Assembly (NCBI GenBank): GCA_045598325.1
Contig: JAZLLT010000065.1
Coordinates: 1-64,000 of the forward strand
Direction of reading: 5' to 3'
Length of the DNA: 64,000 bases
From: RUG14130 sp045598325
GTDB lineage: Bacteria; Bacillota; Clostridia; Christensenellales; Aristaeellaceae
Shown: positions 15,799 through 24,165 of the stretch, one piece after another
How the letters are laid out: each line of letters begins with the position of its first letter
How positions within the stretch are numbered: the first letter of the stretch is position 1
Program-made: the position numbers and the translations under genes
The notes under the pieces: generated by a model
Told to the model about the DNA's origin: nothing
Database searches by the model: none
The model's input: only the letters and a program-made list of their open reading frames with translations

Positions 15799-15872
15799 TC
15801 GGGGCGACAGGATTTGAACCTGCGACCCCATGCTCCCAAAGCACGTACGCTACCGAACTGCGCTACACCCCG
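15799..15872 (-). tRNA. tRNA-Pro (TGG)
   Basis: The acceptor stem is CGGGGTG with CGCCCCG. The loop TTTGGGA gives anticodon TGG. It is the first gene of the tRNA operon, about 43 bases after the -10 element. No CCA. Confidence 0.94.
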
Positions 15873-15914
15873 ACCTAACGGCTTCAAGGCCGTGCCTCGC
15901 AAGCGACAAGAGAT

Positions 15915-15943
15915 ATTATATCCTATGGAGGACATATTGTCAA
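15915..15943 (-). promoter_or_regulatory. consensus promoter of the tRNA operon
   Basis: Minus-strand TTGACA (15943-15938), exactly 17 bases, TATAAT (15920-15915): both hexamers perfect. It lies only 26 bases beyond the rpe stop and no terminator hairpin separates the two, so read-through from the rpe operon into the tRNAs is possible. Confidence 0.9.
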
Positions 15944-15968
15944 GGGATTTCGGGAACTTTTTTATCTT

Positions 15969-16637
15969 TTACCCTATATTTACAAACCCGGGAAGTGCCT
16001 TCAAATCGCGCACGAACGCGGCAGGATCGGCTGCCTTGAAGAAGGCGGAACCGGTCACCAGCATGTCCGCGCCGGCGGCGGTGATGACGGGCGCGGTCTC
16101 CGTGTTGATGCCGCCGTCCACCTCGATGACGGGATCGACTCCCCTGCTCATGCACATCCGCTTGAGCGCGCGCACTTTATCCGCGGTAAACGGTATGAAC
16201 TTCTGTCCGCCCTTGCCGGGTTCCACAGTCATGATGAGGACAAGATCGCACACATCCAGCACATCCTCGATAGCGCCGATGTCCGTATAGGGTTTCAGCG
16301 ATACGCCCGCGAGGCATCCGCAGGCGCGGATCTTCTGAAGACATTCGCGGGTGGTGAACTTCGCCGCTTCCTGATGCACGGTAATGTACCTCGCGCCCTC
16401 CTGCGCGAATTCTTCGATATGCTTGATGGGATCGCGGATCATGAGGTGCACATCGAAATCGATGGGTTTTACGGAAAGCTGCGTCAGGATATTCTGCCCG
16501 AAGGTGATGGTGGGCACAAAATCGCCGTCCATCACATCGTAGTGCAGAGCGTCCGCGCCGGATGCAATCACCTTGTCGACTTCGCTGCCGAGATTCAGAT
16601 AATCTGCCGCCAGCATGGAAGGCGCGACTTTAATCAT
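15969..16637 (-). CDS. rpe: ribulose-phosphate 3-epimerase
   Basis: The 222-residue TIM-barrel enzyme interconverts ribulose 5-phosphate and xylulose 5-phosphate in the pentose phosphate pathway. Metal and catalytic positions show as PSMLAADYLNLGSEV, ALHYDVMDGDFVPTITFG, DVHLMIRDP, VEPGKGGQKF and IEVDGGINTETA. It overlaps rsgA by eight bases and is the last gene of the yicC-to-rpe operon; the thiamine pyrophosphokinase gene that often follows is absent. Confidence 0.96.
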   Translation of the reverse strand: MIKVAPSMLAADYLNLGSEVDKVIASGADALHYDVMDGDFVPTITFGQNILTQLSVKPIDFDVHLMIRDPIKHIEEFAQEGARYITVHQEAAKFTTRECLQKIRACGCLAGVSLKPYTDIGAIEDVLDVCDLVLIMTVEPGKGGQKFIPFTADKVRALKRMCMSRGVDPVIEVDGGINTETAPVITAAGADMLVTGSAFFKAADPAAFVRDLKALPGFVNIG

Positions 16638-17523
16638 AGCGTTTGTTCCACCTTTCTTTCATTTCGGAAAGCAGCAGCTTATAGCGTTCATAGCGTTCCC
16701 CGTCGATGATGCCCGCCGAAAGCGCTTCCTTAACCGCGCAGTCCGGCTCCGCGTCGTGGCAGCAGGGACTGAAACGGCATTTATCCGCGTACGGCAAAAA
16801 CTCCGGGTATAATTCCTGCAGTTTAACGGGTTCGATGAGATCGCTCTCCAGCAGGCTGAAACCGGGCGTATCCAGTACGGCGCCGCCGCCCTCCACGGGG
16901 ATCAGGCAGGAAGATCGGGTGGTATGCTTGCCGCGCTCGATTTTCCTGGAGATGTCGCCCGTATCAAGCGTGAGCCCGTACAGGGCATTGATGAGCGAGG
17001 ATTTGCCGACGCCAGACTGACCCGCGAAAGCGTGGATCCTGCCGAACAGCGCGGTTCTGAGCGCATCCGTGCCTTCTCCCGTTTTTGCCGATACGGCAAA
17101 GACGCCCGCGCAGCAGGCGCGGTACTGCTCCGAAATCAGGCGGGCGTTTTCCCCGTCCTCATCGCACTTGTTGACCGCGAGGAAGACCTCTATGCCCTTT
17201 TGCCGTGCGCTCAGGAGAAGGCGGTCGATGAGCAGCAGATCCGCCTCCGGAACGCTCGCCGAAACCGACAGGACCACGGCGTCGATATTGCTGACCGGCG
17301 GACGGACGAGTTCGTTTTTGCGGGGCAGGATCGCCTTCATCCAGCCTTCCTCTTCCCCGTTTCCGGGAACGAATTCCACCTTGTCACCCACCATGGGCTT
17401 CACATGGACATGGCGGATCTTCGACTGGGCGCGGAGGGTATACTCCGTCCCGTCATCGCCCGCGACATAGTAAAATCCGCCGATGCCTTTGAGCACCGTG
17501 CCCGTCAATACAGTATCGGTCAT
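16630..17523 (-). CDS. rsgA: ribosome small subunit-dependent GTPase RsgA
   Basis: RsgA checks late 30S assembly near the decoding centre. The 297-residue protein has an N-terminal OB fold (LTGTVLKGIGGFYYVAG), a circularly permuted GTPase with G4 (AVNKCDED) before G1 (GQSGVGKSSLINAL) and G3 (VLDTPGF), and a C-terminal zinc knuckle (CRFSPCCHDAEPDCAV). ATGA overlap with prkC. Confidence 0.96.
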   Translation of the reverse strand: MTDTVLTGTVLKGIGGFYYVAGDDGTEYTLRAQSKIRHVHVKPMVGDKVEFVPGNGEEEGWMKAILPRKNELVRPPVSNIDAVVLSVSASVPEADLLLIDRLLLSARQKGIEVFLAVNKCDEDGENARLISEQYRACCAGVFAVSAKTGEGTDALRTALFGRIHAFAGQSGVGKSSLINALYGLTLDTGDISRKIERGKHTTRSSCLIPVEGGGAVLDTPGFSLLESDLIEPVKLQELYPEFLPYADKCRFSPCCHDAEPDCAVKEALSAGIIDGERYERYKLLLSEMKERWNKRYD

Positions 17524-19322
17524 TCGAACAATAATGTCTCCGTATAAGAAAGTTGTCCGTCAAAATAGATATCCAGCAGGAACTCACCGGATTCGTTGGA
17601 GGTCAGTGACAGGGAAACGACCTGTTCCGCCTCACAGGCGTTGTTGTACACTTCCGTCTCGACGCCCGAGGGACTGCGCAGGACCATACGCACCTGCATG
17701 GCCAGCGGGATGCGGCGGTTGAAACTCGCGTAGTAGGTCACGGGATTGGGCAGTGCCACGGTGATGGAAACACTGCTTCCGCGGATGAGAGTCGTGCCGA
17801 GCGGCGGATTCTGAAGCACCACCGTGTCCGGCAGATCGTCGTTGCTGGAGCCTTCGATGACCTCCGCGTGCAGGGACAGGGCTTCCAGCGTGTCCAGCGC
17901 CTGCTGGCGGGTCTTGCCGATCAGGGACGGCATGGTGATGGGACTGGAGTTCACGGTCAGGGTGATGTCGGTGCCGGGCTGCGCCGTGCCGTCATTGGGG
18001 TTCTGGCGCAGAACGGTGTCGATGGCGGGACCTTCCATGCAGTCATACTCCACATAGACCGTGGGGAAACCGCATTCCGCGAGGACTTTGAGCGCCTCAG
18101 ACTTTTCCAGACCTGCCGTATCGGGCAAATACACGGGTTCGGGGCCCATGCTCACGACCAGGTTGACATCCTTGTTGCGCCTGCCGCGCTCTCCTCCCTC
18201 CGGCGTCTGGGAAATGACGACGCCTTCGGGATAGATGTTCGAATATCTGCCCTCGGTGACGGGCTCCATGTCCGCGTCCGTGATGAGCGATACGGCGCGT
18301 TCGTAGTCCAGACCAACGGTGGACGGGATGTCGACGCCGTAGAGGATGTCGCTCACCTTCATCACACCGTAAATGAGCATGGCGAGCACGATGATGCAGG
18401 AAAGGCCTACAAGCACCGCGTTCAGACCGTTTTTCAGAAGATACCCGGCAAAACGGCCGTAGAAAGTCATGTTATTGTTGTTGACAAAGCCGCCCTTGGG
18501 CACTTTGAGCGCGCGCTTCAGATCCTTCGCCATGTCGGCGGCGGAGGCGTAGCGCACATTCGGGTCCTTCTCGATGGCCTTCATGACCACTTCGTCAAGA
18601 CCCCTCGGGATGTCGCGGAACATGGTGCGCATGGAGCGCGGCACCTCGTTCATGTGTTTGAGCGCAATGGCGACGGCATTGTCCCCTTCAAAGGGAACGG
18701 TACCCGTCAGCATCTCATACAGCACGATGCCCATGGAGTACAGATCGCTCTTGGCGTCCACTGTGTCGCCGTTCGCCTGCTCGGGCGAAATATAATGCAC
18801 GCTGCCCAGCACGGTGTTGCTGTCGGTCAGGGTGCCGCTCTGGGAATTGACCAGACGGGCGATGCCGAAGTCCGCGACCTTGATGTTGTCGTTCTTGTCC
18901 ACCAGGATGTTCTGGGGCTTGATGTCGCGATGGATGATGTTGTTGCGGTGAGCGTGGTCGATGGCGGCGAGGATCTTAAGGGCGTACTTGACCGCCCGTT
19001 CTCCCTTCAGCCTGCCTTCGTGGGTGATGACATCTTTCAAGGTCTTGCCCTCGATGTACTCCATCACCAGATACCACATGGGACCGTCCGAACCGACGGA
19101 ATACAGTTTTACGATGTTGGGATGGGACATTTTCGCCGCAGCGCTCGCCTCGTGGCGGAAGCGCTTGATATACTCGGCGTTGCCCTCATATTCCTGTTTC
19201 AGCACTTTGAGGGCGACGATCTTTCCGCCGTCCTCTTCGTCACGGGCTTTGTAGACGGTGCTCATGCCGCCCGTACCGATGATATTGAGCAAACGGTATC
19301 TGCCGGAAATAAGTTCGTTCAT
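17520..19322 (-). CDS. prkC: PASTA-domain serine/threonine protein kinase (PrkC/Stk1)
   Basis: This membrane kinase senses muropeptides or lipid II and signals to growth and division. The 600-residue protein has a Hanks-type kinase domain (about 8-270) with GTGGMSTVYKA, Lys39, HRDIKPQN (131-138) and DFG (151-153), a membrane segment (about 300-323), and three PASTA repeats (about 331-395, 397-465 and 466-530). After the last PASTA a further beta-rich domain of about 65 residues (YYASFNRRIPLAMQVRM onward) closes the protein. ATGA overlaps join it to prpC and rsgA. Confidence 0.95.
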   Translation of the reverse strand: MNELISGRYRLLNIIGTGGMSTVYKARDEEDGGKIVALKVLKQEYEGNAEYIKRFRHEASAAAKMSHPNIVKLYSVGSDGPMWYLVMEYIEGKTLKDVITHEGRLKGERAVKYALKILAAIDHAHRNNIIHRDIKPQNILVDKNDNIKVADFGIARLVNSQSGTLTDSNTVLGSVHYISPEQANGDTVDAKSDLYSMGIVLYEMLTGTVPFEGDNAVAIALKHMNEVPRSMRTMFRDIPRGLDEVVMKAIEKDPNVRYASAADMAKDLKRALKVPKGGFVNNNNMTFYGRFAGYLLKNGLNAVLVGLSCIIVLAMLIYGVMKVSDILYGVDIPSTVGLDYERAVSLITDADMEPVTEGRYSNIYPEGVVISQTPEGGERGRRNKDVNLVVSMGPEPVYLPDTAGLEKSEALKVLAECGFPTVYVEYDCMEGPAIDTVLRQNPNDGTAQPGTDITLTVNSSPITMPSLIGKTRQQALDTLEALSLHAEVIEGSSNDDLPDTVVLQNPPLGTTLIRGSSVSITVALPNPVTYYASFNRRIPLAMQVRMVLRSPSGVETEVYNNACEAEQVVSLSLTSNESGEFLLDIYFDGQLSYTETLLFE

Positions 19323-20038
19323 GCCTTACCTCCGACTGCCACCAGAATGGTGAGATTGTCCGCGCCGCCGCGCTTGAGCGTTGTTTTTTTGAGGGAATTG
19401 ATCTTCTCCTCCCACGGCTTTTCGCTTTTCAGTTCTTCCGCGATCTCATCATCATTCACATAATTGATGAGACCGTCGCTGCACAGAAGCCAGATGTCCC
19501 TGTCACGGCGTTCCAGTTTCAAAAGGTCCGCTTCGACTTCGGGATAGCAGCCGATGCAGCGGGTGATGATATTGCGTTTCGGATGGTTCTTTGCCTGCTC
19601 GCGGGTGATGACGCCGCTCTGCACCAGTTCCTCCACATAGGAATGGTCGGTGGTCATCTGCTCGAGAACGCCGTCACGGAGGCGGTATGCGCGACTGTCG
19701 CCCACATGACCCAGGAACACATTGCGGGCATTATACCATATGGCGGTCAGGGTCGTGCCCATGCCGCGCTTGCTGCTGTCCCGCTGTGCTTCACGGAATA
19801 CGGCGGCGTTGGCATAGTCAAACGCCTCTTTCATCGTTTCCTTGCTGAGGTCGTCCCCCGCCTTGCGCAGTGCCTCGGTGAAGGCGGAAATCGCCATGCG
19901 GCTTGCCACTTCGCCCGCCGCGTGACCGCCCATTCCGTCGGCTACCGCCGCGAAATGCTCGCCTTTTGAGGGCAGGTAGTAATAGTCCTCGTTCAGTTCG
20001 CGGACCATTCCCTTATCCGTAACGCAGTAAACTTTCAT
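19319..20038 (-). CDS. prpC: PP2C-type serine/threonine phosphatase, partner of PrkC
   Basis: It removes phosphate from PrkC and its targets. The 239-residue protein is a minimal PP2C/SpoIIE-type phosphatase with the metal-ligand motifs VADGMGGHAAGEVAS, LGHVGDSRAYRL, LLCSDGLINYVNDDEIA and GGADNLTILVA. It is coupled by ATGA overlaps to rlmN upstream and prkC downstream, the standard Firmicutes order. Confidence 0.95.
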   Translation of the reverse strand: MKVYCVTDKGMVRELNEDYYYLPSKGEHFAAVADGMGGHAAGEVASRMAISAFTEALRKAGDDLSKETMKEAFDYANAAVFREAQRDSSKRGMGTTLTAIWYNARNVFLGHVGDSRAYRLRDGVLEQMTTDHSYVEELVQSGVITREQAKNHPKRNIITRCIGCYPEVEADLLKLERRDRDIWLLCSDGLINYVNDDEIAEELKSEKPWEEKINSLKKTTLKRGGADNLTILVAVGGKA

Positions 20039-21102
20039 TCGTTTTCCCCTTTGTTTTCCTGTATGCGGGATCTTCGCAGCTGTCCGCAGGCGCCCTGGAT
20101 GTCGTCTCCCATCTCGCGTCTGCGCGTCGCGGAAATATGGCGCAGGTCAAGCCTTTTGAGGAAGCGCTCCACCATGTCGTTTGTAGGTCCTTCCAGCGAG
20201 CGTTCTTTCACATCGTTGAGCGGGATCACATTCACATGGCACTGCATGCCGCGCAGTTTGCTTGCCAGTTCGTCCGCGTTCTCATCAGAGCAGTTGACGC
20301 CCTTGACCAGCGCGTATTCGAAAATCACGCGCCGGCCGGTCTTGTCGATGTAATTCCTGCAGGCTTTCAGCACATCCGCCATGGCATAAGCGTTGGCGAT
20401 GGGCATCATGGTCTTGCGGATGTCATCATTGGGCGCGTGGAGCGACACGGAGAGCGTCACCGGCAGGTCTTCATTCGCCAGATCATACATCTTCGGCACC
20501 AGTCCGCAGGTGGAAAGAGACACATTGCGGGGTGAGATGTTGAGTCCCTCCGGCATACGCAGCAGTTTTAGAAAGCGGATGACCTCATCGTAGTTGTCGA
20601 GAGGTTCGCCGCTGCCCATGAGCACCACATTGTGAATGCCGTATTCTTCCGGGTTTTCGTCCTTGATCATGCGGTTGACCGCGAGGATCTGCCCCAAGAT
20701 TTCACCTGCAGTCAGGTTGCGGACGCAGCCTTCCAGTGTGGAAGCGCAGAACTTGCAGCCCATGCGGCATCCGACTTGCGTGGATACGCACAGGGTGTCG
20801 CCGTACTTATAGCGCATCCGTACGCCCTCGATGATGTTGCCGTCAATCAGTTCGTACAGATACTTCTGGGTGCCGTCCAGTTTCGAGGTGATGGACTCGA
20901 TGATTTTGACCCCGTTCACATAGGCGCAGGCGGAGAGTTTTTCCCGCAGTGCCTTGGACAGGTTGCTCATTTCGTCGATCTGCCGTCCGTCTTTGATCCA
21001 TTTCTGGATCTGTCCCGCGCGGAAGGCACTTTCACCCATGCCCACGACGAACTGTTTGAGTTCTTCGGGATACAGGCGGCATAATTCGGTCTTGTTTTCC
21101 AT
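20035..21102 (-). CDS. rlmN: 23S rRNA A2503 / tRNA A37 C2-methyltransferase RlmN (radical SAM)
   Basis: RlmN methylates C2 of A2503 in 23S rRNA and A37 in some tRNAs, through a methyl-cysteine intermediate. The 355-residue enzyme has the CxxxCxxC radical-SAM motif at Cys112, Cys116 and Cys119 (VGCRMGCKFCAST), MGSGEPLDNYDEVI, VSLHAPNDDIR, and a late cysteine in DDIQGACGQLR as expected for the methyl-carrying residue. One base separates it from rsmB. Confidence 0.96.
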   Translation of the reverse strand: MENKTELCRLYPEELKQFVVGMGESAFRAGQIQKWIKDGRQIDEMSNLSKALREKLSACAYVNGVKIIESITSKLDGTQKYLYELIDGNIIEGVRMRYKYGDTLCVSTQVGCRMGCKFCASTLEGCVRNLTAGEILGQILAVNRMIKDENPEEYGIHNVVLMGSGEPLDNYDEVIRFLKLLRMPEGLNISPRNVSLSTCGLVPKMYDLANEDLPVTLSVSLHAPNDDIRKTMMPIANAYAMADVLKACRNYIDKTGRRVIFEYALVKGVNCSDENADELASKLRGMQCHVNVIPLNDVKERSLEGPTNDMVERFLKRLDLRHISATRRREMGDDIQGACGQLRRSRIQENKGENE

Positions 21103-21103
21103 G

Positions 21104-22750
21104 TCACACTCTGCGCAGGCGCGCGATGAAGAAGCCTTCGAGGTCGTCTTTGTCCTGACGGAGGGTCAGCATGCCTTCCTTTCCCTTGTCGCGCAGACTT
21201 TCGGGCAGGTATGCGGCATCCGTTTCCATCCGGAACTCGGGATGGCGGAGCAGGAAAGAGCGGATCTGCTCCTCGTTTTCGGAGGGCAGGATCGTGCAGG
21301 TGGAGTATACCAGCAGACCGCCGCGGCGCACATATTTACAGCAGGTATCCAGCAGTTTCTTCTGGGTATTGCGGATGCTCTCCGCCTTCGCTTCGGTCAT
21401 GTTGTACTTGATGTCGGGTTTATCCGCTATGACGCCCAGACCCGTACAGGGAGCGTCGATGAGCACGGCGTCCATGGCGTCCACCATGTCCTCTTTGAGG
21501 ACGGTGGCGTCACGCTCCGCGCAGCGCAGATTGTCGAGCCCCAGACGAATGCCGTTTGCCTTCATCAGGCTTACGCGGTGCTCGTGGAGATCCCACGCAT
21601 GCACGCGGCCGCTGCACAGCATCTTTTCGCAGATGAGGCTGGCTTTTCCGCCGGGCGCGGCACAGGCGTCCAGAATGTTCATGCCTTTTTTCGCTTCCAC
21701 GGCGAGGGCGGCCAGCATGGCGCTTTCGCCCTGCAGGGAATAAAGACCCTGCTCATATTCGGGTGTTTCGGTCAGATGTCCCGCTCTGCGGGCGCGGTAG
21801 CAATGGGGCACGATGGATTTTTCCCATTGAATCCCCTTTCCGGTCAGGTAATTTTCCAGTTCCTCATCCGTCCAGCGCAGCAGGTTCGGACGAACGGTCT
21901 CAAAGCGCTCGGGCAGTTTGTAGGAAAGGATGGCTTTCGTTTCATCCATGCCGAAAGCGGAAATGAGGAGGCGTGCCGCCTCGCCGCTCACGGAATGTTC
22001 CACGGTGAGTTTCGTCATCTCGTCCGCGTCCTCGGGCAGGAGACGGATGCTGCCGTCTTCTTTGGCGCGCAGGAGGGAACGGAGCACGCCGTTCACAAAG
22101 CCCGCGGCTTCCTCCATCTTGTAGGTCTTCGCCTGATTCACCGCTTCATTCACCGCGGCAAAGGGCGGGATCTTGTCCATGAACAAAATCTGCGCGCAGG
22201 CGATGTGCAGGATGCACTCGATGATCTTTTCGGGCTTGAAAGACACAAAGGAAGACAGGATAAAGTCGATTTTCAGTTTATTTTCCACGCAAAGATAGAA
22301 AATGCCAGTGGCGAGGCGCTTGTCTTCGTCACTCATGCGCACCGCGCGCAGCTGCTTATCGAGAGCGAGGTTGCTGAAACTGTCCTCGAAATACACATCG
22401 AACAGTGCTTTGAGCGCCGCCATGCGGGCGGGACTGTTCTTGGGACCCGCGGGCGCGGCAGGCCTGCTGCCTCCCCTGCGGGGATCGAAGCGGCGGTCGC
22501 CGTCCCCGCGGGGCGCGAAATCCTTTTTGGGCGCAAAGGGCTTGTCGCCGTCCTTGCGGGGAGCGAAGTCCTTCTTGGGTGCAAAGGGCTTGTCGCCGTC
22601 CTTGCGGGGAGCAAAGTCCTTTTGTGTGCCGGCGGTCTTACCGCTTCCCTTGCGGGGATCGAAGCGGCGGTCGCCGTCCTTTTTGAAAGCGGGCTTGCGG
22701 GGTCCGTCAAACTTTTTCTGCATGGGCTTTTTGTCTCTGTTTTCAGACAT
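21104..22750 (-). CDS. rsmB: 16S rRNA m5C967 methyltransferase RsmB with repetitive basic N-terminal extension
   Basis: The C-terminal 440 residues are a complete RsmB/Sun enzyme: NusB-like RNA-binding domain (about 107-230), SAM motif LDACAAPGGKASLICEKM, and the two cysteines of the m5C mechanism in DAPCTGLG and YSTCTILPSENE. The first 105 residues are unusual: very basic, with a 16-residue unit KDFAPRKDGDKPFAPK repeated at 44-59 and 60-75 and partly at 76 onward. This gives 548 residues against the usual 430-450. The tail is probably disordered and may bind RNA. It overlaps fmt by eight bases. Confidence 0.94.
   Translation of the reverse strand: MSENRDKKPMQKKFDGPRKPAFKKDGDRRFDPRKGSGKTAGTQKDFAPRKDGDKPFAPKKDFAPRKDGDKPFAPKKDFAPRGDGDRRFDPRRGGSRPAAPAGPKNSPARMAALKALFDVYFEDSFSNLALDKQLRAVRMSDEDKRLATGIFYLCVENKLKIDFILSSFVSFKPEKIIECILHIACAQILFMDKIPPFAAVNEAVNQAKTYKMEEAAGFVNGVLRSLLRAKEDGSIRLLPEDADEMTKLTVEHSVSGEAARLLISAFGMDETKAILSYKLPERFETVRPNLLRWTDEELENYLTGKGIQWEKSIVPHCYRARRAGHLTETPEYEQGLYSLQGESAMLAALAVEAKKGMNILDACAAPGGKASLICEKMLCSGRVHAWDLHEHRVSLMKANGIRLGLDNLRCAERDATVLKEDMVDAMDAVLIDAPCTGLGVIADKPDIKYNMTEAKAESIRNTQKKLLDTCCKYVRRGGLLVYSTCTILPSENEEQIRSFLLRHPEFRMETDAAYLPESLRDKGKEGMLTLRQDKDDLEGFFIARLRRV
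22511..22621 (-). repeat. 48-base tandem repeat inside rsmB
   Basis: About two and a third in-frame units of 48 bases encode the basic 16-residue repeat at residues 44-80 of RsmB. The DNA copies are nearly identical, which suggests recent expansion or contraction. Confidence 0.8.
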
Positions 22751-23687
22751 TGCTTTCTCCTAACACCGTTCCCACCGGTATTTTCTTTCCCGAAAGATAG
22801 GCTTTCGCGCTCATGCGCTTGCCGCCGGGCATCTGGAGTTCCGTGATTTCCGCTTTGCCGCCTTTGCAGGCAACAACGAGTCCTTCCTTTGCCGAGGACA
22901 CGAGCACCGTTCCGCAGGGTGCGTCACAGGGTTCCTTTATCTCATTGACCGCCCAGACCTTCATGGTCTGTTCCCCCATGCCGGTGTAGGCGCCGGGCCA
23001 CGGATTCACGCCGCGCACCAGACAGTTGATTTCATGCGCGGTCTTCGTGAAGTCGATTTTGCCGGTTTCTTTGCTCATCATGGGCTCGTAGGTCATCTCT
23101 TCCTCATTCTGGGGGATGCCCTTGAGTTCGCCCGCAAAGTACTTTTCGAGGGTCTCTTTGAGCAGTTCCGCGCCCATCACCGCAAGGCGCGCGGTCAGTT
23201 CGCCCGCGGTCTCGTTTTCACCGATGGGCGTTTCGACCTTCAGGAGCATGTCGCCCGTGTCGAGTCCCGCGTCCGTCAGCATGGTGGTGACGCCGGTCAC
23301 GGTATCCCCCATCAGGATGCACTGGTTGATGGGCGCCGCGCCGCGGTGGCGGGGCAAAAGGGACGCGTGCACATTGATGGTGCCCATTTTGGGGACCGCC
23401 AGGAGTTTCCGTGACAGGATCTGTCCAAAGGCGGCGGTCACGATGAGGTCGGGTGCGATCGCGCGCATGGTATCCAGACCTTCCTGCCTGCTCACGCGCT
23501 CAAACTGGTAGACGGGCAGGTCGTTTTCTTCCGCGAGGATCTTCACGGGGCATTTTTCGATTTTATGACCGCGTCCCACGGGACGGTCGGGCTGGGTGAA
23601 TACACCCACGATCTCGTGCTCCGTGGTCAGCAGGGCTTTTAAGGACTCCACGGCAAAATCCGGGGTACCCATGAATACGATGCGCAT
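22743..23687 (-). CDS. fmt: methionyl-tRNA formyltransferase
   Basis: It formylates initiator Met-tRNA with 10-formyl-THF. The start at 23687 (MRIVFMGTPDFAVESL) has AAAGAGG upstream and lies one base after the def stop; an upstream in-frame start would sit inside def. Motifs include the catalytic HASLLPRHRGAAPINQCI and TGVTTMLTDAGLDTGDML, and the C-terminal OB-like domain is complete (314 residues). Confidence 0.96.
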   Translation of the reverse strand: MRIVFMGTPDFAVESLKALLTTEHEIVGVFTQPDRPVGRGHKIEKCPVKILAEENDLPVYQFERVSRQEGLDTMRAIAPDLIVTAAFGQILSRKLLAVPKMGTINVHASLLPRHRGAAPINQCILMGDTVTGVTTMLTDAGLDTGDMLLKVETPIGENETAGELTARLAVMGAELLKETLEKYFAGELKGIPQNEEEMTYEPMMSKETGKIDFTKTAHEINCLVRGVNPWPGAYTGMGEQTMKVWAVNEIKEPCDAPCGTVLVSSAKEGLVVACKGGKAEITELQMPGGKRMSAKAYLSGKKIPVGTVLGESNV

Positions 23688-23688
23688 G

Positions 23689-24153
23689 TCAGTTTTCCTC
23701 TTTGTCGGTGACATCCTCGATCATTTTGTCCACATACAGGATGCCGTCCAGATGGTCGATTTCGTGGCAAAGGCAGCGGGCGAGCAGTCCCGTTCCCGTG
23801 ACTTCAAACAGTCTCCCGCGGCGGTTCATGGCGCGAACGGTGACTTTCGCCGGGCGCTCCACGGTGCAGCGGCGTCCGGGGATGGAAAGACAGCCTTCCA
23901 CGCCCACTTCGTTTCCTTCCGCCGCGACGATTTCGGGATTGATGAGTTCCAGCAGTCCCTCGCCCACATCGATGACCACGATACGGCGCAGGATGCCCAC
24001 CTGCGGCGCGGCAAGACCGACGCCGTCGGCGGCGTACATGGTCTCCGTCATGTCGTCCAGCAGAATCTTGGTGCGTTTGTCGACTTCAGTTACGGGGCGG
24101 GAGATTTTTCGCAGAGTATCGTCGCCTTCTTTGACGATCTTTCGGGTTGCCAT
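23689..24153 (-). CDS. def: peptide deformylase
   Basis: It removes the formyl group from new proteins. All three motifs are present: GVGLAAPQVG, EGCLSIPG (metal Cys) and CHEIDHLDG (HExxH, two metal His and the catalytic Glu). 154 residues is the short type. GGAGG precedes the ATG; fmt starts one base after its stop, which couples the two enzymes of the formylation cycle. Confidence 0.97.
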   Translation of the reverse strand: MATRKIVKEGDDTLRKISRPVTEVDKRTKILLDDMTETMYAADGVGLAAPQVGILRRIVVIDVGEGLLELINPEIVAAEGNEVGVEGCLSIPGRRCTVERPAKVTVRAMNRRGRLFEVTGTGLLARCLCHEIDHLDGILYVDKMIEDVTDKEEN

Positions 24154-24165
24154 AATTTACCTCCG

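Noticed and set aside
22511..22621. Possible CRISPR-like tandem repeat
   Set aside because: The units are contiguous, in frame and coding within rsmB, with no spacers.
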